From contig NZ_JAFFZE010000006.1 in the NCBI RefSeq assembly GCF_025165815.1, positions 248,001 to 312,000 on the forward strand: 64,000 bases of DNA. Reading direction: 5' to 3'. The notes beneath the pieces are model-generated. The model did no database searches. It saw only the letters and a list, made by a program, of their open reading frames with translations, and had not been told where the DNA came from. Made by a program: the position numbers and the translations under genes. Shown piece by piece: positions 8,585-17,466 of this stretch (position 1 is its first letter; each line of letters opens with the position of its first letter). This DNA is from Actinophytocola gossypii. Its GTDB lineage: Bacteria > Actinomycetota > Actinomycetes > Mycobacteriales > Pseudonocardiaceae.

Positions 8585-9844
8585 TCAGGCGAGTTCCAGG
8601 CCGCCGCGGGCCAGGGCGATGGCCTTGGGGGTGATCGACGGGTCGAGCGCGCCGTCCGGGTCGGCCAGCATCACCGAGGACACCAGGGTGCGGCCGTCGG
8701 CCGTGCGGGCCAGGTAGTTGACCGTGAGCACTCCTGGCTCCGAACCGCCCTTGAACCAGACGGTCGGGAACTCGTCGCGGTCCAGGCCGATCTGACCGTC
8801 CGAAATGGACATCGCGGTCGCCACGGCCGGGTCGTCGAGCGACCGCAGGCCGGCGAGGATCCGGCACATGTCCGTCGGCGACCCGAACCACTCGATCGAA
8901 CCGATGTCGCGCGGCTCGGTCCACGGCACGATCCGCTCGCGCGGCACCTCGTTCAGCACCGGCAGCAGTGCGGCGCGCAGGCCGCGCGGGAACGACAGGT
9001 ACGTGTCGGCCAGGGCCGGGTAGCGGAAACCCTTGAGCGTGAACAGTTCCCGGGTCGTGAGCAGCGGCTTGTTCCGATCGCGGTCGTTCCCGTGGGCGGT
9101 CATCTCACGCAGCACCGCGCGGCGCCCGAGGAAGTGCACGAGGTGGTCGGTCGCCGTGTTGTCGCTGATCGAGATCATCAGGTTCGCGTGCTCGCGCAAC
9201 GTCACCGGCGTTCCGGCCGGCCGGTCCTGCAGTACCCCGCTCGGCAGGCTCTTCCATTCGTCGCGGATCGGCAGGTTCTGATCCCAGCTCGCCCGGCCGT
9301 CGGCCACGGCCCGGCCGAGCGCGGACAGCACGTACAGCTTGAACGCGGACCCGAGCGGACGCGCGCGGTTCCCGTCGACCTCGTGGATCGGTCGGCACCC
9401 GTCGTCGACCGAGGAGGTGGTGAACGACACCTGAGGCGCGAGTGTCCGCAGTCGACTGTCCAGTTCGGACCAGGACTGCGGACTCGGCACGTGCGGTGTG
9501 AGCTGCAACGTCGACACCAGACCGGCGTCGTCGACCGCGAGCACGACCAGGAAGTCCGACAGCACCGCCTGCAGCGACGCCGGGGACGAGTCCACGATCC
9601 GGTCCAGGGTCAACGGTCCGAGCCCGGTCAGCGTCTCGTTGAACGCCGCCGGCCCACCGATCGCGGCCAGGAACTCGGCCGACAGGTGTGCTCGCTGCTC
9701 CGCCTCGGAGACCGGTGCGCGCGCCGACGCGTCGACGAACCACGCCAGCTGTTCCTCGGCGGTGGCCGGCGGGCTCGCCACCGCCGGTGCGCTCGGCACC
9801 ACCAGGGCGACGAGCACGAGGACTGTCGTTACCAGACGGCGCAT
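8585..9844 (-). CDS. Secreted LpqF/Orf12-type serine hydrolase (class A beta-lactamase fold)
   Basis: A 419-aa exported protein with a Sec signal peptide (MRRLVTTVLVLVALVVPSAP, cleavage near AVAS). Residues about 30-130 form an N-terminal alpha/beta (steroid-isomerase-like) domain. From about 165 the class A beta-lactamase-like domain carries SAFK (SxxK nucleophile), SDN in SISDNTATD, and KGGS in place of KTG. This two-domain layout is that of Mycobacterium LpqF and Streptomyces clavuligerus Orf12. It could be an esterase or a modified penicillin-binding hydrolase, and beta-lactamase activity is not certain. It follows the DUF3887 regulator gene by 15 bp in one operon. Confidence 0.87.
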   Translation of the reverse strand: MRRLVTTVLVLVALVVPSAPAVASPPATAEEQLAWFVDASARAPVSEAEQRAHLSAEFLAAIGGPAAFNETLTGLGPLTLDRIVDSSPASLQAVLSDFLVVLAVDDAGLVSTLQLTPHVPSPQSWSELDSRLRTLAPQVSFTTSSVDDGCRPIHEVDGNRARPLGSAFKLYVLSALGRAVADGRASWDQNLPIRDEWKSLPSGVLQDRPAGTPVTLREHANLMISISDNTATDHLVHFLGRRAVLREMTAHGNDRDRNKPLLTTRELFTLKGFRYPALADTYLSFPRGLRAALLPVLNEVPRERIVPWTEPRDIGSIEWFGSPTDMCRILAGLRSLDDPAVATAMSISDGQIGLDRDEFPTVWFKGGSEPGVLTVNYLARTADGRTLVSSVMLADPDGALDPSITPKAIALARGGLELA

Positions 9845-9859
9845 GCCGCTCCTTCTCGG

Positions 9860-10549
9860 TCAGGTCGGCAGCAAGTACAGCCCGCCGACGGATCCGTCCC
9901 GGTGGAAGCTGACCCGCCCGAGCACCTCGCCGGCCTCGCAGTGCAGCGTCACGTTGACCACCGTCAACTCGCCGGCGAGGACCGTGTAGGGCTCACCCAT
10001 CCGCTCGAACCGCCCGATCGTGCCGACGACCGTCGCCCAGACGGTGGCGACCTGCTCGGCCGGGATCTCCGCGCGCATCCGCTCGTCGAAGTCCCGCCGC
10101 ACGGCCGTCCAGTCGCCCGCCACCAGGTCGCCGAGCAGCGCGATCGCGCGCTCCGCGGCGTCGGGGAGTGCGTCAGCTCCCGGGTGAGGGACGACCGGCC
10201 GCCCGAACCGCTGGAACGCCGCCTGGCGGGAGATGCCGAGTGCTTCCCCGACCTCCTGCCAGGTGTGGCCAGCGGCGCGCGCTCGCTCGACCGACCGCCG
10301 CAACACCTCCTCGGCGCGACGGGCGTGGTCGCGGGCCCGCGCCACCTCGTCCAGCGGTGGGCCGCCGCCTCCCTCGTTGTCAACGTATCCTTGACGTGCT
10401 TCGGTCGTCAACCCTGCTTTGACGCGCGCCCGCCTGCCCGCGCTCCGACAGGTCGCGTCGCAATACCGACGTCGCCGCCCTTTTCCGTGCTGCAGCGGCA
10501 GTGCGCGCCCGCACGCCAGGCAGGTGCTCGGCTGGTCTACGTTGGCCAT
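9860..10549 (-). CDS. Zinc-finger/HTH protein with C-terminal DUF3887-like domain
   Basis: A 229-aa protein. Residues about 7-30 carry CLACGRALP and YCDATCRS (CxxC...CxxxC), a probable zinc site. Residues about 75-110 hold an HTH with LGISRQAAFQRFG. The last about 100 residues form a compact domain (ALLGDLVAGDWTAVRRDFD ... VSFHRDGSVGGLYLLPT) resembling DUF3887. The start at MANVDQPST follows GGAAAAG. A longer in-frame extension upstream lacks support. It is the first gene of the operon with the LpqF-like hydrolase, whose N-terminal domain looks related to this C-terminal domain, which suggests that both may bind the same ligand. Confidence 0.75.
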   Translation of the reverse strand: MANVDQPSTCLACGRALPLQHGKGRRRRYCDATCRSAGRRARVKAGLTTEARQGYVDNEGGGGPPLDEVARARDHARRAEEVLRRSVERARAAGHTWQEVGEALGISRQAAFQRFGRPVVPHPGADALPDAAERAIALLGDLVAGDWTAVRRDFDERMRAEIPAEQVATVWATVVGTIGRFERMGEPYTVLAGELTVVNVTLHCEAGEVLGRVSFHRDGSVGGLYLLPT

Positions 10550-10592
10550 ACACTTTTCCGTGTCGATTCCGTGTCCGCACGCAATTCTAAAA

Positions 10593-10607
10593 CGTGCTGT
10601 CAGCACG
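10593..10607. promoter_or_regulatory. Perfect palindrome in a divergent promoter
   Basis: CGTGCTG-T-CAGCACG is a perfect 7+7 palindrome in the 102-bp gap between the zinc-finger/DUF3887 regulator (minus) and the DUF3159 gene (plus). Its symmetry and position fit an operator, most simply for the HTH protein next to it. Confidence 0.5.
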
Positions 10608-10651
10608 GTGTGCGCACCGGGTGCCAGAACGGATGAGGCACGCTGTACCTC

Positions 10652-11365
10652 GTGACGGAGCGGCCGACCGACCAACTGGGGCTGCGCGAACTGCTCGGTG
10701 GACGCCGCGGCGCGATCGACGCGAGCATCCCACCGGCGGTGTTCGTGGTCGCCTGGCTGTTGTCGGACCGTTCGATCGCCTGGGCCGCCCTCACCGCGAT
10801 CACCACCGGCGCGGTACTGGGAGCGGTGCGCCTGGCCAGGGGCGGCCGGGTCACGGCGGTACTGGCGAGCGTGGCCGCGGTGGCGGGAGCGGCGCTGCTC
10901 GCGCTGTACACGGGTCGGGCGCAGGACTTCTTCCTGGTGCAGGTGCTGGCGAACGTGGCGAGCGCCCTGGCGTGGGCGGTGAGCATCCTGATCCGCTGGC
11001 CGCTGCTGGGCGTCGTGGTCGGCACGCTGCTCGGTCAGCGAACCAGGTGGCGTCGCGACCCGGACCTGCTACGCGCGTACGCCCGCGCGAGCTGGGTGTG
11101 GGTGTTCGGGCAGTACACGCTGCGGGTGCTGGTGTTCGGTGCGCTGTGGTGGTCGGGCTGGGTGGTGGCGCTCGGCGTGGCCAGACTCGCCCTCAGCTGG
11201 CCCCTGGTAGCCCTGACGGTGGCGACGAGCGCGGTGGTGCTGCGCCGAACCCTGCCGTCGGATCACCCGGGACTCCGTCACCCGCGCACCCCGGAGACCC
11301 CGGCTCCCGGTCGCCGCCCCGAGGCCGCCGATCGAGAAGCCCCACCTCACCCCACCGACGACTGA
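10652..11365 (+). CDS. DUF3159 family membrane protein
   Basis: A 237-aa integral membrane protein starting at GTG (MTERPTDQLGLRELLGGRRGAIDASIPPAVFVVAWLL). Six hydrophobic segments run through about residue 200. The N-terminal LLGGRRGAIDASIPPAVF and the NVASALAWAVSILIRWPLLGVVVG stretch fit the actinobacterial DUF3159 family, whose function is unknown. The tail (residues about 205-237) is polar and proline-rich. It is transcribed divergently from the zinc-finger regulator. Confidence 0.8.
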   Translation: MTERPTDQLGLRELLGGRRGAIDASIPPAVFVVAWLLSDRSIAWAALTAITTGAVLGAVRLARGGRVTAVLASVAAVAGAALLALYTGRAQDFFLVQVLANVASALAWAVSILIRWPLLGVVVGTLLGQRTRWRRDPDLLRAYARASWVWVFGQYTLRVLVFGALWWSGWVVALGVARLALSWPLVALTVATSAVVLRRTLPSDHPGLRHPRTPETPAPGRRPEAADREAPPHPTDD

Positions 11366-11388
11366 CGAGGAACCTCGTTCCGTCAAGG

Positions 11389-12336
11389 TCAGGTGTGGGG
11401 GCGTGGTGCGGTTGGGCCGGTGACCGAGAGGGCGGCCAGCCACGCGGCACCCAGCGCGCCGTCCGGGGCGAACAGGACCGGGGCCTCGGTCAGGGATGCC
11501 AACCTCGCCCGCAGCGCGGCCCCGACCGGGCTCTCGGGGCCGATCACGGAGCCGGCCAGGACGATGGGGGTGTCCTCGTCGGGTTGGCGGGCCGTTTGCG
11601 CGATCGCGGCCAGGTGTTCGGCGGCGCGGGTGACGATGTCGGCGGCGGCGGGGTCGGTCGCGGCGAGGGCGCTGACCGTGGACGCGAAGCGGGCCAGGCG
11701 GATCGGCGGCTCGGCGTTCGCGGCGGTGATCAGGTGGTTCACCGTCTTCGTGTCCACATCGGACAACGTCGGCAGGGCCTCGGTCAGGACGGCTCGGGCC
11801 AGGGGGCCCGGGGGTTCGGCCAGTTGGAGCGTGCGCAGCGTGACGCGGACGGCCTCGCGGCCGATCCAGTACGCGGAGCCCTCGTCGCCGAGGAGCCAGC
11901 CCCAGCCGTCGATCCAGGACGCCTTGCGGTGGTCGACGATCCGCGCCGCGACGGCGCCGGTGCCGCCGATGACCACGGTGCCGGTCGGTTCGGACGTCGC
12001 CGACGCGAAGGCCACCTCGGCGTCGCTCACCACGGTGACCGGGCCGGTGACCCCGACCTGGTCGAGGGCGGTCTCGAAGGCCGCCACGACCGCGGGGTCG
12101 GTGAACTTGCTCTCGCCGGCCATGCCGAGAACGCACGCCCGCACCCGGGGCGCGCCGGCGAGCGCGTCGCGGACGGCCTCGGCCACGCGTTTCGCGGCCA
12201 GGTCGGTGGGGTGGGAGTTGGGGTTGCCGCCGCCGGCCGTGCCGCGGCCGTGCACGGTGCCGTCGGGGCGGACGGCCAGTGCTCGGGTGGACGTGCCGCC
12301 TACGTCGACGCCGACATCCACGCTGTGCTCGGTCAA
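11389..12336 (-). CDS. BadF/BcrA-type sugar kinase (N-acetylglucosamine kinase-like)
   Basis: A 315-aa ASKHA-fold kinase. The phosphate 1 loop is VGVDVGGTSTRALAV, the phosphate 2 region is GTVVIGGTGAVAARI, and WGWLLGDEGSAYWIGR is typical of eukaryote-type GlcNAc kinases and the BadF family. The proposed start is a TTG preceded by GGAGGG, sharing TTGA with the stop of the upstream HxlR gene. Longer in-frame extensions read into that gene. With the SIS isomerase and dasR nearby, the likely substrate is GlcNAc or a related amino sugar. That is inference from context. Confidence 0.85.
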   Translation of the reverse strand: MTEHSVDVGVDVGGTSTRALAVRPDGTVHGRGTAGGGNPNSHPTDLAAKRVAEAVRDALAGAPRVRACVLGMAGESKFTDPAVVAAFETALDQVGVTGPVTVVSDAEVAFASATSEPTGTVVIGGTGAVAARIVDHRKASWIDGWGWLLGDEGSAYWIGREAVRVTLRTLQLAEPPGPLARAVLTEALPTLSDVDTKTVNHLITAANAEPPIRLARFASTVSALAATDPAAADIVTRAAEHLAAIAQTARQPDEDTPIVLAGSVIGPESPVGAALRARLASLTEAPVLFAPDGALGAAWLAALSVTGPTAPRPHT

Positions 12337-12803
12337 CGGTGTCCCTCCACGGTCGCCAGGCCGGGGCCGGGTTCGAACCTCACCCGGTCGGCGGTCAGCT
12401 CGACTCCGCAGCGTGCGCAGTTCACCGCCGCCTCGGTGGGGTGGTCGCAGTCGAGGTGGTGCAGCAGGGCCGGCGGGCCGGCGCCACCATCGAGCCACGT
12501 GTCACCCCAACGGATGATCGCGGCGAGTGCGGGGAAGAAGTCGCGGCCCATCTCGGTCAGCGGGTACTCGTAGCGCGCCGGCCGGTCCTGGTAGCGGACG
12601 CGTGCGAGCAGGCCGGCGCCGGTCAGCCGGTCGAGCCGCTCGGTCAGCGTGTTGCGTGCGATCCCGAGCGCCGCCTGGAACTGGTCGAACCGGCGCACTC
12701 CGTGGAACGCCTCGCGCAGCACCAGCAGGGTCCACTGGTCGCCGAGCAGGTCCATCGTTCTGGCGATGGAACACGGCCAGCGGGCGAACGAGGTCCTTCG
12801 CAC
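12333..12803 (-). CDS. HxlR-family transcriptional regulator
   Basis: A 156-aa winged-helix regulator. The start VRRTSFARWPCSIARTMDLLGDQWTLLVLREAF is the standard HxlR N-terminus with the conserved Cys, and GIARNTLTERLDRL is the recognition helix. The C-terminus adds CDH and CARC cysteines, a possible metal site. Homology favours the GTG at 12803. An ATG at 12857 would overlap the SIS stop codon as TAATG and add 18 residues. It is the middle gene of a three-gene operon (SIS, HxlR, kinase) and overlaps the kinase by 4 bp. Confidence 0.85.
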   Translation of the reverse strand: MRRTSFARWPCSIARTMDLLGDQWTLLVLREAFHGVRRFDQFQAALGIARNTLTERLDRLTGAGLLARVRYQDRPARYEYPLTEMGRDFFPALAAIIRWGDTWLDGGAGPPALLHHLDCDHPTEAAVNCARCGVELTADRVRFEPGPGLATVEGHR

Positions 12804-12835
12804 CCCGGGGAGTGTAGGCCGCGCGAACGCGGACC

Positions 12836-12860
12836 GTAATGCGCCGAACGCATGCATTAC
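12836..12860. promoter_or_regulatory. Inverted repeat at the 5' side of the HxlR gene
   Basis: GTAATGC (12836-12842) and GCATTAC (12854-12860) are perfect 7-bp arms with an 11-bp spacer. They lie at the end of the SIS gene and just upstream of the HxlR start at 12803. This fits an autoregulatory operator and an internal promoter, with the short gap compatible with a very short or absent leader. If translation starts at 12857 the repeat would be coding instead. Confidence 0.45.
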
Positions 12861-13894
12861 CTCGTTCGGGTCACCTTGCTGAGTCCGCGTGGCTGGTCCG
12901 GGTCGCCGCCCCGGGCGAGCGCCAGGCCGAGCGCGAGCCGCTGCAGCGGCAGGATCTCCAGGATCGGGGCGACCTCCTCGGCCGTCGCCGGCAGCTCGAT
13001 GCGGTGGTCGGCCGGCACGTCGCCGGCGGCGGAGCCGACCGCGAGCACGTCGGCGCCCCGGTCGCGCACCGCGGCGAGCACGTCGTGCATCGCCTCCCCG
13101 CCGCGGCCCCGGCTGGTCACCGCCACCACGCCGGTCGACGAGTCGATCGCGGCGACCGGGCCGTGCAGCAGGTCCGCGCCGCTGTACGAACGGGCGCCGA
13201 GGTAGCTGGTCTCCGCCAGCTTGAGCGCGGCCTCGGCGGCGGTGGCCGAGGAGTAGCCGCGCCCGGTGGTGACCACGCGCTCCACCGAGCGGTACCGCTC
13301 CACCGCGGCCGCGACGCCGTCGGCCGAGTCCGCAAGCGTTTGCGCGGCCAGTTCCCCGAGGCCGGCGACCGACTCGCCCGAGCCGCCGCGCGCGGCGTCG
13401 ACCAGCAGGTACAGCGTCAGCAGGGTGGCCGAGTAGGTCTTGGTAGCCGCGACCGCCAGCTCCTCGCCCGCGCCGATGTGCACCGAGTGCTCGGCGACCG
13501 CGGACAGCGGCGAGTCGGGCGTGTTCGTCACCGCGATGGTCAGCGCGCCCCGGCCGCGGGCGGCCTTCGTCGCCTCCACCAGATCGGGTGAACCGCCGCT
13601 CTGGCTGACGGTGACGTGCAGCACGCCCTCCAGATCCGGCTCGGCGCCGTAGAGCGTCGTCGTGGACGGCGAGACCAGGCCAGCTGGAAGATTGAGAAGT
13701 ACCTCGATCAGGTACTTCGCGTACAACGCCGCGTGATCACTCGAACCGCGGGCGGCGAGCAGTGCGAACCGCGGCCGGCGGGCCGCGGCGAGCGCGGCGA
13801 CCTCGGCCAGCTCCGCTCGTCGTGCCAGCACCGCGTCGAACACCGACGGCTGCTCGGCGATCTCCGCCGACATCCGCGCACCGGCCTCGGACAT
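12857..13894 (-). CDS. SIS-domain sugar isomerase (GlmS C-terminal/AgaS-like)
   Basis: A 345-aa protein with two SIS domains. The first holds ARGSSDHAALYAKYLIE and SQSGGSPDLVEATKAAR, and the second holds TGRGYSSATAAEAALKLAETSYLGARSYSGADLLHGP. It lacks the glutaminase domain of GlmS. Proteins of this type isomerise or deaminate amino-sugar phosphates or fructosamine phosphates. Start is the ATG after GGGGAGG. Its promoter faces dasR across a gap that contains a dre-type palindrome, so I infer DasR control and a role in GlcNAc or glucosamine catabolism with the downstream kinase. Confidence 0.88.
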   Translation of the reverse strand: MSEAGARMSAEIAEQPSVFDAVLARRAELAEVAALAAARRPRFALLAARGSSDHAALYAKYLIEVLLNLPAGLVSPSTTTLYGAEPDLEGVLHVTVSQSGGSPDLVEATKAARGRGALTIAVTNTPDSPLSAVAEHSVHIGAGEELAVAATKTYSATLLTLYLLVDAARGGSGESVAGLGELAAQTLADSADGVAAAVERYRSVERVVTTGRGYSSATAAEAALKLAETSYLGARSYSGADLLHGPVAAIDSSTGVVAVTSRGRGGEAMHDVLAAVRDRGADVLAVGSAAGDVPADHRIELPATAEEVAPILEILPLQRLALGLALARGGDPDQPRGLSKVTRTR

Positions 13895-13934
13895 GCATCC
13901 TCCCCGTCCACGATCCCGCTCACGATCGTCCAAG

Positions 13935-13948
13935 TAGGTCTAGACCAA
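13935..13948. promoter_or_regulatory. dre-like DasR operator
   Basis: TAGGTCTAGACCAA contains the perfect core GGTCTAGACC (13937-13946). The published Streptomyces DasR site has consensus ACTGGTCTAGACCACT. The site lies 41 bp upstream of the SIS isomerase start (minus) and 127 bp upstream of dasR (plus), so it can control both promoters. Confidence 0.85.
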
Positions 13949-14074
13949 TCATGGTATCGCTGTAGGGTGGTCCGACGCGAGGGGAGTAACGGATGTCCCA
14001 CATCCGGCGGGTGTGCCTGCGCCGTCGGGGGAGGGGGAGGCATCCTGTAACCGGGACCGTCGTCTGGAGGAGCC

Positions 14075-14833
14075 ATGCTGGAAACGTCGGCAGCGCAGGA
14101 GCAGCCCGACACCGCCGCTCGCGCGTTGCGGGAGCCCAAGTACTGGGGGCTCAAGCGGCACCTGCTCGAGCTGCTCAGGTCGCTGCCGCCCGGCTCGCCG
14201 ATCCCGACCGAGCGCTCGCTGGCCGCCGAGTTCGACGTCTCCCGCACCACGGTCCGCCAGGCGCTCGCCGACCTGACCGTCGAGGGCAGGCTGCTTCGCG
14301 TGCAGGGCAAGGGCACGTTCGCGGCGGAACCCAAGGTGGCGCAACGGCTCCAGCTGTCGTCGTACACAGAGGACATGCGCGCGCAGGGCCGCGAGCCGTC
14401 CTCCCGGCTGCTCGACATGTCCGAGATCCCGGCCGAGAGCGAGCTGCCGGGCCTGCTCGGCGTGCGCGCCGGGGCGAAGGTGCTGCGCCTGCAACGGCTC
14501 CGCCTGGCCGACGGCGAGCCGATGGCGATCGAGACCACGCACCTGCCGCTCGGCCGGTTCCGCGGCCTGCGCAAGTACGTCGCCGCGGGCGGCTCGCTCT
14601 ACCAGGTGCTCAAGGAGCGCTACGACGTCGAGATGGGCCACGCGGAGGAGACGATCGAGACCGCGCTCGCCGGCCCGCACGAGGCGGAACTGCTGGGCGC
14701 GGACGTCGGGATGCCGATGCTGCTGCTGTCCCGGCACGTCTACGACACGACCGAACGGCCGGTGGAGTGGGTCCGTTCGGTGTACCGGGGCGACCGCTAC
14801 AAGTTCGTCGCCGAGCTGAACAAGCCGTCGTGA
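14075..14833 (+). CDS. dasR: GntR/HutC-type amino-sugar regulator DasR
   Basis: A 252-aa regulator with an N-terminal GntR winged helix ([20 protein letters not shown] and [14 protein letters not shown]) and a C-terminal UTRA ligand domain ([45 protein letters not shown], ending [11 protein letters not shown]). These blocks closely match Streptomyces DasR and Bacillus NagR/YvoA, which sense glucosamine-6-phosphate or GlcNAc-6-phosphate. The neighbouring dre palindrome supports this. The ATG follows GGAGG, and its stop overlaps the MFS gene start (GTGA). DasR often also governs development and antibiotic genes. Confidence 0.92.
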   Translation: MLETSAAQEQPDTAARALREPKYWGLKRHLLELLRSLPPGSPIPTERSLAAEFDVSRTTVRQALADLTVEGRLLRVQGKGTFAAEPKVAQRLQLSSYTEDMRAQGREPSSRLLDMSEIPAESELPGLLGVRAGAKVLRLQRLRLADGEPMAIETTHLPLGRFRGLRKYVAAGGSLYQVLKERYDVEMGHAEETIETALAGPHEAELLGADVGMPMLLLSRHVYDTTERPVEWVRSVYRGDRYKFVAELNKPS

Positions 14834-16356
14834 CGTCCCCGGCCGGGGACCAGGTCCGCTGGGGCAGCCCGGCGGCGCGCGGTGTGTTGACCGCGACGAT
14901 CCTCGGCTCGGGCATGGCGTTCCTGGACGGCACCGTGGTCAACATCGCGCTGCCGAGGATCGGTGCCGAGTTCGACGCGTCGGTGTCCGGTCTGCAGTGG
15001 ATCGTCGACGGGTACCTGTTGTCGCTGGCCGCGCTGATCCTGGTCGCGGGCTCGCTCGGCGACCGGTTCGGCCGCCGCCGGGTCTACCTGGTCGGCGTGG
15101 TGTGGTTCGGCGCGGCGTCGGTGCTGTGCGGCGTCGCGGCGAACACCGGAATGCTCGTGCTGGCCCGCGTCCTCCAGGGCGTCGGCGGCGCGCTGCTGAC
15201 ACCGGGCGCGCTCGCGATCATCCAGTCGGCGTTCGTGCGCGGTGACCGGGCGCGGGCGATCGGCGCGTGGTCGGGGCTGGGTGGGATCGCCAGCGCACTC
15301 GGCCCGCTGGTGGGTGGCCTGCTGGTGCAGGCGTGGTCGTGGCGGCTGGCGTTCCTGGTCAACGTGCCGCTCGCGGTGCTGTGCGTGTGGTTCACCAGGC
15401 GGTACGTTCCGGAGTCGTGCGACCGGACGGCCGGCGGTCGACCGGACGTGATCGGCTCGGTACTCGGCGCGCTCGGCCTGGCGGGGTTGACGGCGGCGCT
15501 GGTCGAAGGCCCACCGCGCGGTTGGGGTGACCCGCTGGTGGCCGCGTCGCTGGTGGTCGGCGTCGCCGCCCTGGCGGCGTTCGTGGTGGCGCAGCGCCGG
15601 CAGCGGGATCCGCTGGTGCCGCCGGGCCTGTTCGCCGACCGGACGTTCGTGCTGGCGAACGCGCTGACGTTCGTGGTCTACGCGGCCCTTGGCGGCGTGA
15701 TGATGCTGTTCGTCCTGCAGCTGCAGACGTCCCTGTCCTATTCGCCGACCGCGGCGGGCATGGCCGCCCTGCCGATGTCGCTGCTGATGCTGCTGTTCTC
15801 GGCGCGCTCGGGCAAGGCCGCCCAGCGGTTCGGCCCGCGCTGGTTCCTGGTGGTCGGCCCGATGGTGCTGGCCGCCGGGATGGCGCTGCTGACGTTGGTC
15901 ACCCCCGGGGCGTCGTACTGGCTGGTGGTCCTGCCCGCGATGGTGGTCTTCGGCCTGGGCCTGGTGACCGTGGTGGCCCCGGTCACCGCGACCGTCCTCG
16001 CGGCGGCCGACGACCGCCACGCCGGCGTGGCGTCCGGCGTCAACAACGCGATCGCTCGAACCGGTGGCCTCCTGGCGGTGGCCGTACTACCCGCGGCGGT
16101 GGGCCTGAGCGGCGAGGCGTACGTGGACCCGACGGCCCTGACGTCGAGCTGGCAGTCGGCGATGTGGCTGTGCGCGGGGCTGGCGGTGGTGGGTGGCCTG
16201 CTCGCACTCGGGGTGCGCAACGACGTGTTGACCCCGGTGGTCGAGGAGGGACCGGCCGAGGCCCCGCGACCGGGCGAGTGCGTCCAGTGCGGCATCGTCG
16301 ACCCACCGACACACGTCGTACCACCCCGCGAAACCCGAGCCGACCCAGCGGCCTGA
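14830..16356 (+). CDS. MFS transporter, DHA2 (EmrB/QacA) family
   Basis: A 508-aa protein with 14 predicted membrane helices. Motif C-type and family features are visible at [44 protein letters not shown] (motif A) and [23 protein letters not shown]. The cytoplasmic tail carries a short [12 protein letters not shown] segment. The family exports drugs or metabolites with protons. The GTG overlaps the dasR stop, so it is co-translated with dasR, an unusual pairing that suggests amino-sugar-linked expression of an efflux pump. Longer in-frame extensions read back through dasR. Confidence 0.88.
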   Translation: MTSPAGDQVRWGSPAARGVLTATILGSGMAFLDGTVVNIALPRIGAEFDASVSGLQWIVDGYLLSLAALILVAGSLGDRFGRRRVYLVGVVWFGAASVLCGVAANTGMLVLARVLQGVGGALLTPGALAIIQSAFVRGDRARAIGAWSGLGGIASALGPLVGGLLVQAWSWRLAFLVNVPLAVLCVWFTRRYVPESCDRTAGGRPDVIGSVLGALGLAGLTAALVEGPPRGWGDPLVAASLVVGVAALAAFVVAQRRQRDPLVPPGLFADRTFVLANALTFVVYAALGGVMMLFVLQLQTSLSYSPTAAGMAALPMSLLMLLFSARSGKAAQRFGPRWFLVVGPMVLAAGMALLTLVTPGASYWLVVLPAMVVFGLGLVTVVAPVTATVLAAADDRHAGVASGVNNAIARTGGLLAVAVLPAAVGLSGEAYVDPTALTSSWQSAMWLCAGLAVVGGLLALGVRNDVLTPVVEEGPAEAPRPGECVQCGIVDPPTHVVPPRETRADPAA

Positions 16357-16381
16357 GTTGTCCACAACCCAGCCCAGTGGC

Positions 16382-17347
16382 TTACGGGGTGGGGTGGGTC
16401 AGGAGTTCGGCCAGGAGGGATTGGTCGAGGTTGCCGCCGGAGACGATGGCCACGGTGCGGCCTTGGGGTAGGTCCGCGGTTCGGTTGAGGTAGGCCGCGG
16501 TCGTCACGGCGCCGCTGGGTTCGGCTACCAGGCGGGCGCGGGTGGCCAGGGTGACCACGGCCGCGCGGATCTCCTCCTCCGACACGGTCACGATCGTGTC
16601 CACGCGTTCCCTCAGGTGGGCGAACGTCAGGTCCGACGGGGCCGCCCGCAGGCCGTCGGCGATGGTGCGGGCTCGGTCCTCGTCGGTCCACCGGACCCGG
16701 TGGCCGGCCGCCAGGCTCTCGGCGGCATCGCCGGCCAACGCCGGTTCCACGCCGATCACGGCCGCCTTCGGGCACAACGCCTTGATCGCGGTCGCCACGC
16801 CGGAGGCGAGGCCACCGCCGCTGACGGGGACCAGAACCGCTTCGACATCCGGCAGGTCGGCGGCGATCTCCAGGCCGATCGTGCCCTGACCGGCGATCAC
16901 GTCCGGGTGGTCGAACGGCGGGATCAGCGTCGCGCCACGCTCCGCTACCAGCCGTTCGGCGACGATCTCCCGGTCGGTGATCGGCACCACGACCACCTCG
17001 GCGCCGTGGGCCCGGGTCGCCTCGATCTTCGTCGTCGGGGTGTTCTCGGGGACGACGATCGTGGCGCGGAGGCCGAAGCGCTTCGCCACGTAGGCGACCG
17101 CCTGCGCATGGTTACCGCTCGAGTACGCGACGACGCCGTTCGCCCTGGCGGACGCCGGGATCCGGGCGATCGCGTTGGCCGCGCCGCGGATCTTGAACGC
17201 GCCGATCGGCTGCAGGTTCTCCGGTTTGAGCCACAGCGGACGGGCCGGGTCCGCCCAGTCGCACCGCAGCAGCGGGGTCCGCACGGCTGCGGCGTCCTTG
17301 ATTCGCTCGGCGGCGGCGTGCACGTCCTCGACGCTGATCAGGTTCAC
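16382..17347 (-). CDS. Threonine/serine dehydratase, PLP type
   Basis: A 321-aa fold-type II PLP enzyme. KPENLQPIGAFKIRGAANA carries the Schiff-base Lys in the GAFKIRGA motif, SSGNHAQAVAY binds the substrate carboxylate, and VSGGGLASG binds the phosphate. There is no C-terminal ACT domain, so this is the short catabolic threonine ammonia-lyase or serine racemase-like form. The start is the GTG reading VNLISVEDV. In-frame codons upstream give an atypical N-terminus. It converges on the MFS gene. Confidence 0.88.
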   Translation of the reverse strand: MNLISVEDVHAAAERIKDAAAVRTPLLRCDWADPARPLWLKPENLQPIGAFKIRGAANAIARIPASARANGVVAYSSGNHAQAVAYVAKRFGLRATIVVPENTPTTKIEATRAHGAEVVVVPITDREIVAERLVAERGATLIPPFDHPDVIAGQGTIGLEIAADLPDVEAVLVPVSGGGLASGVATAIKALCPKAAVIGVEPALAGDAAESLAAGHRVRWTDEDRARTIADGLRAAPSDLTFAHLRERVDTIVTVSEEEIRAAVVTLATRARLVAEPSGAVTTAAYLNRTADLPQGRTVAIVSGGNLDQSLLAELLTHPTP

Positions 17348-17466
17348 GCCTACGAGTATGCACTGTCCACAATGGACTATGATGCTGCTCACCTTCGCCC
17401 AACCGCGGGAGCACCACCGCCGTCGCTCTCGTTGGAATCGATGCAGTCGCGGGCGAGAACGGGATC

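Noticed and set aside
9092..10636. A 514-codon plus-strand frame
   Set aside because: Antisense to the LpqF-like and DUF3887 genes and rich in Arg, His and Gln.
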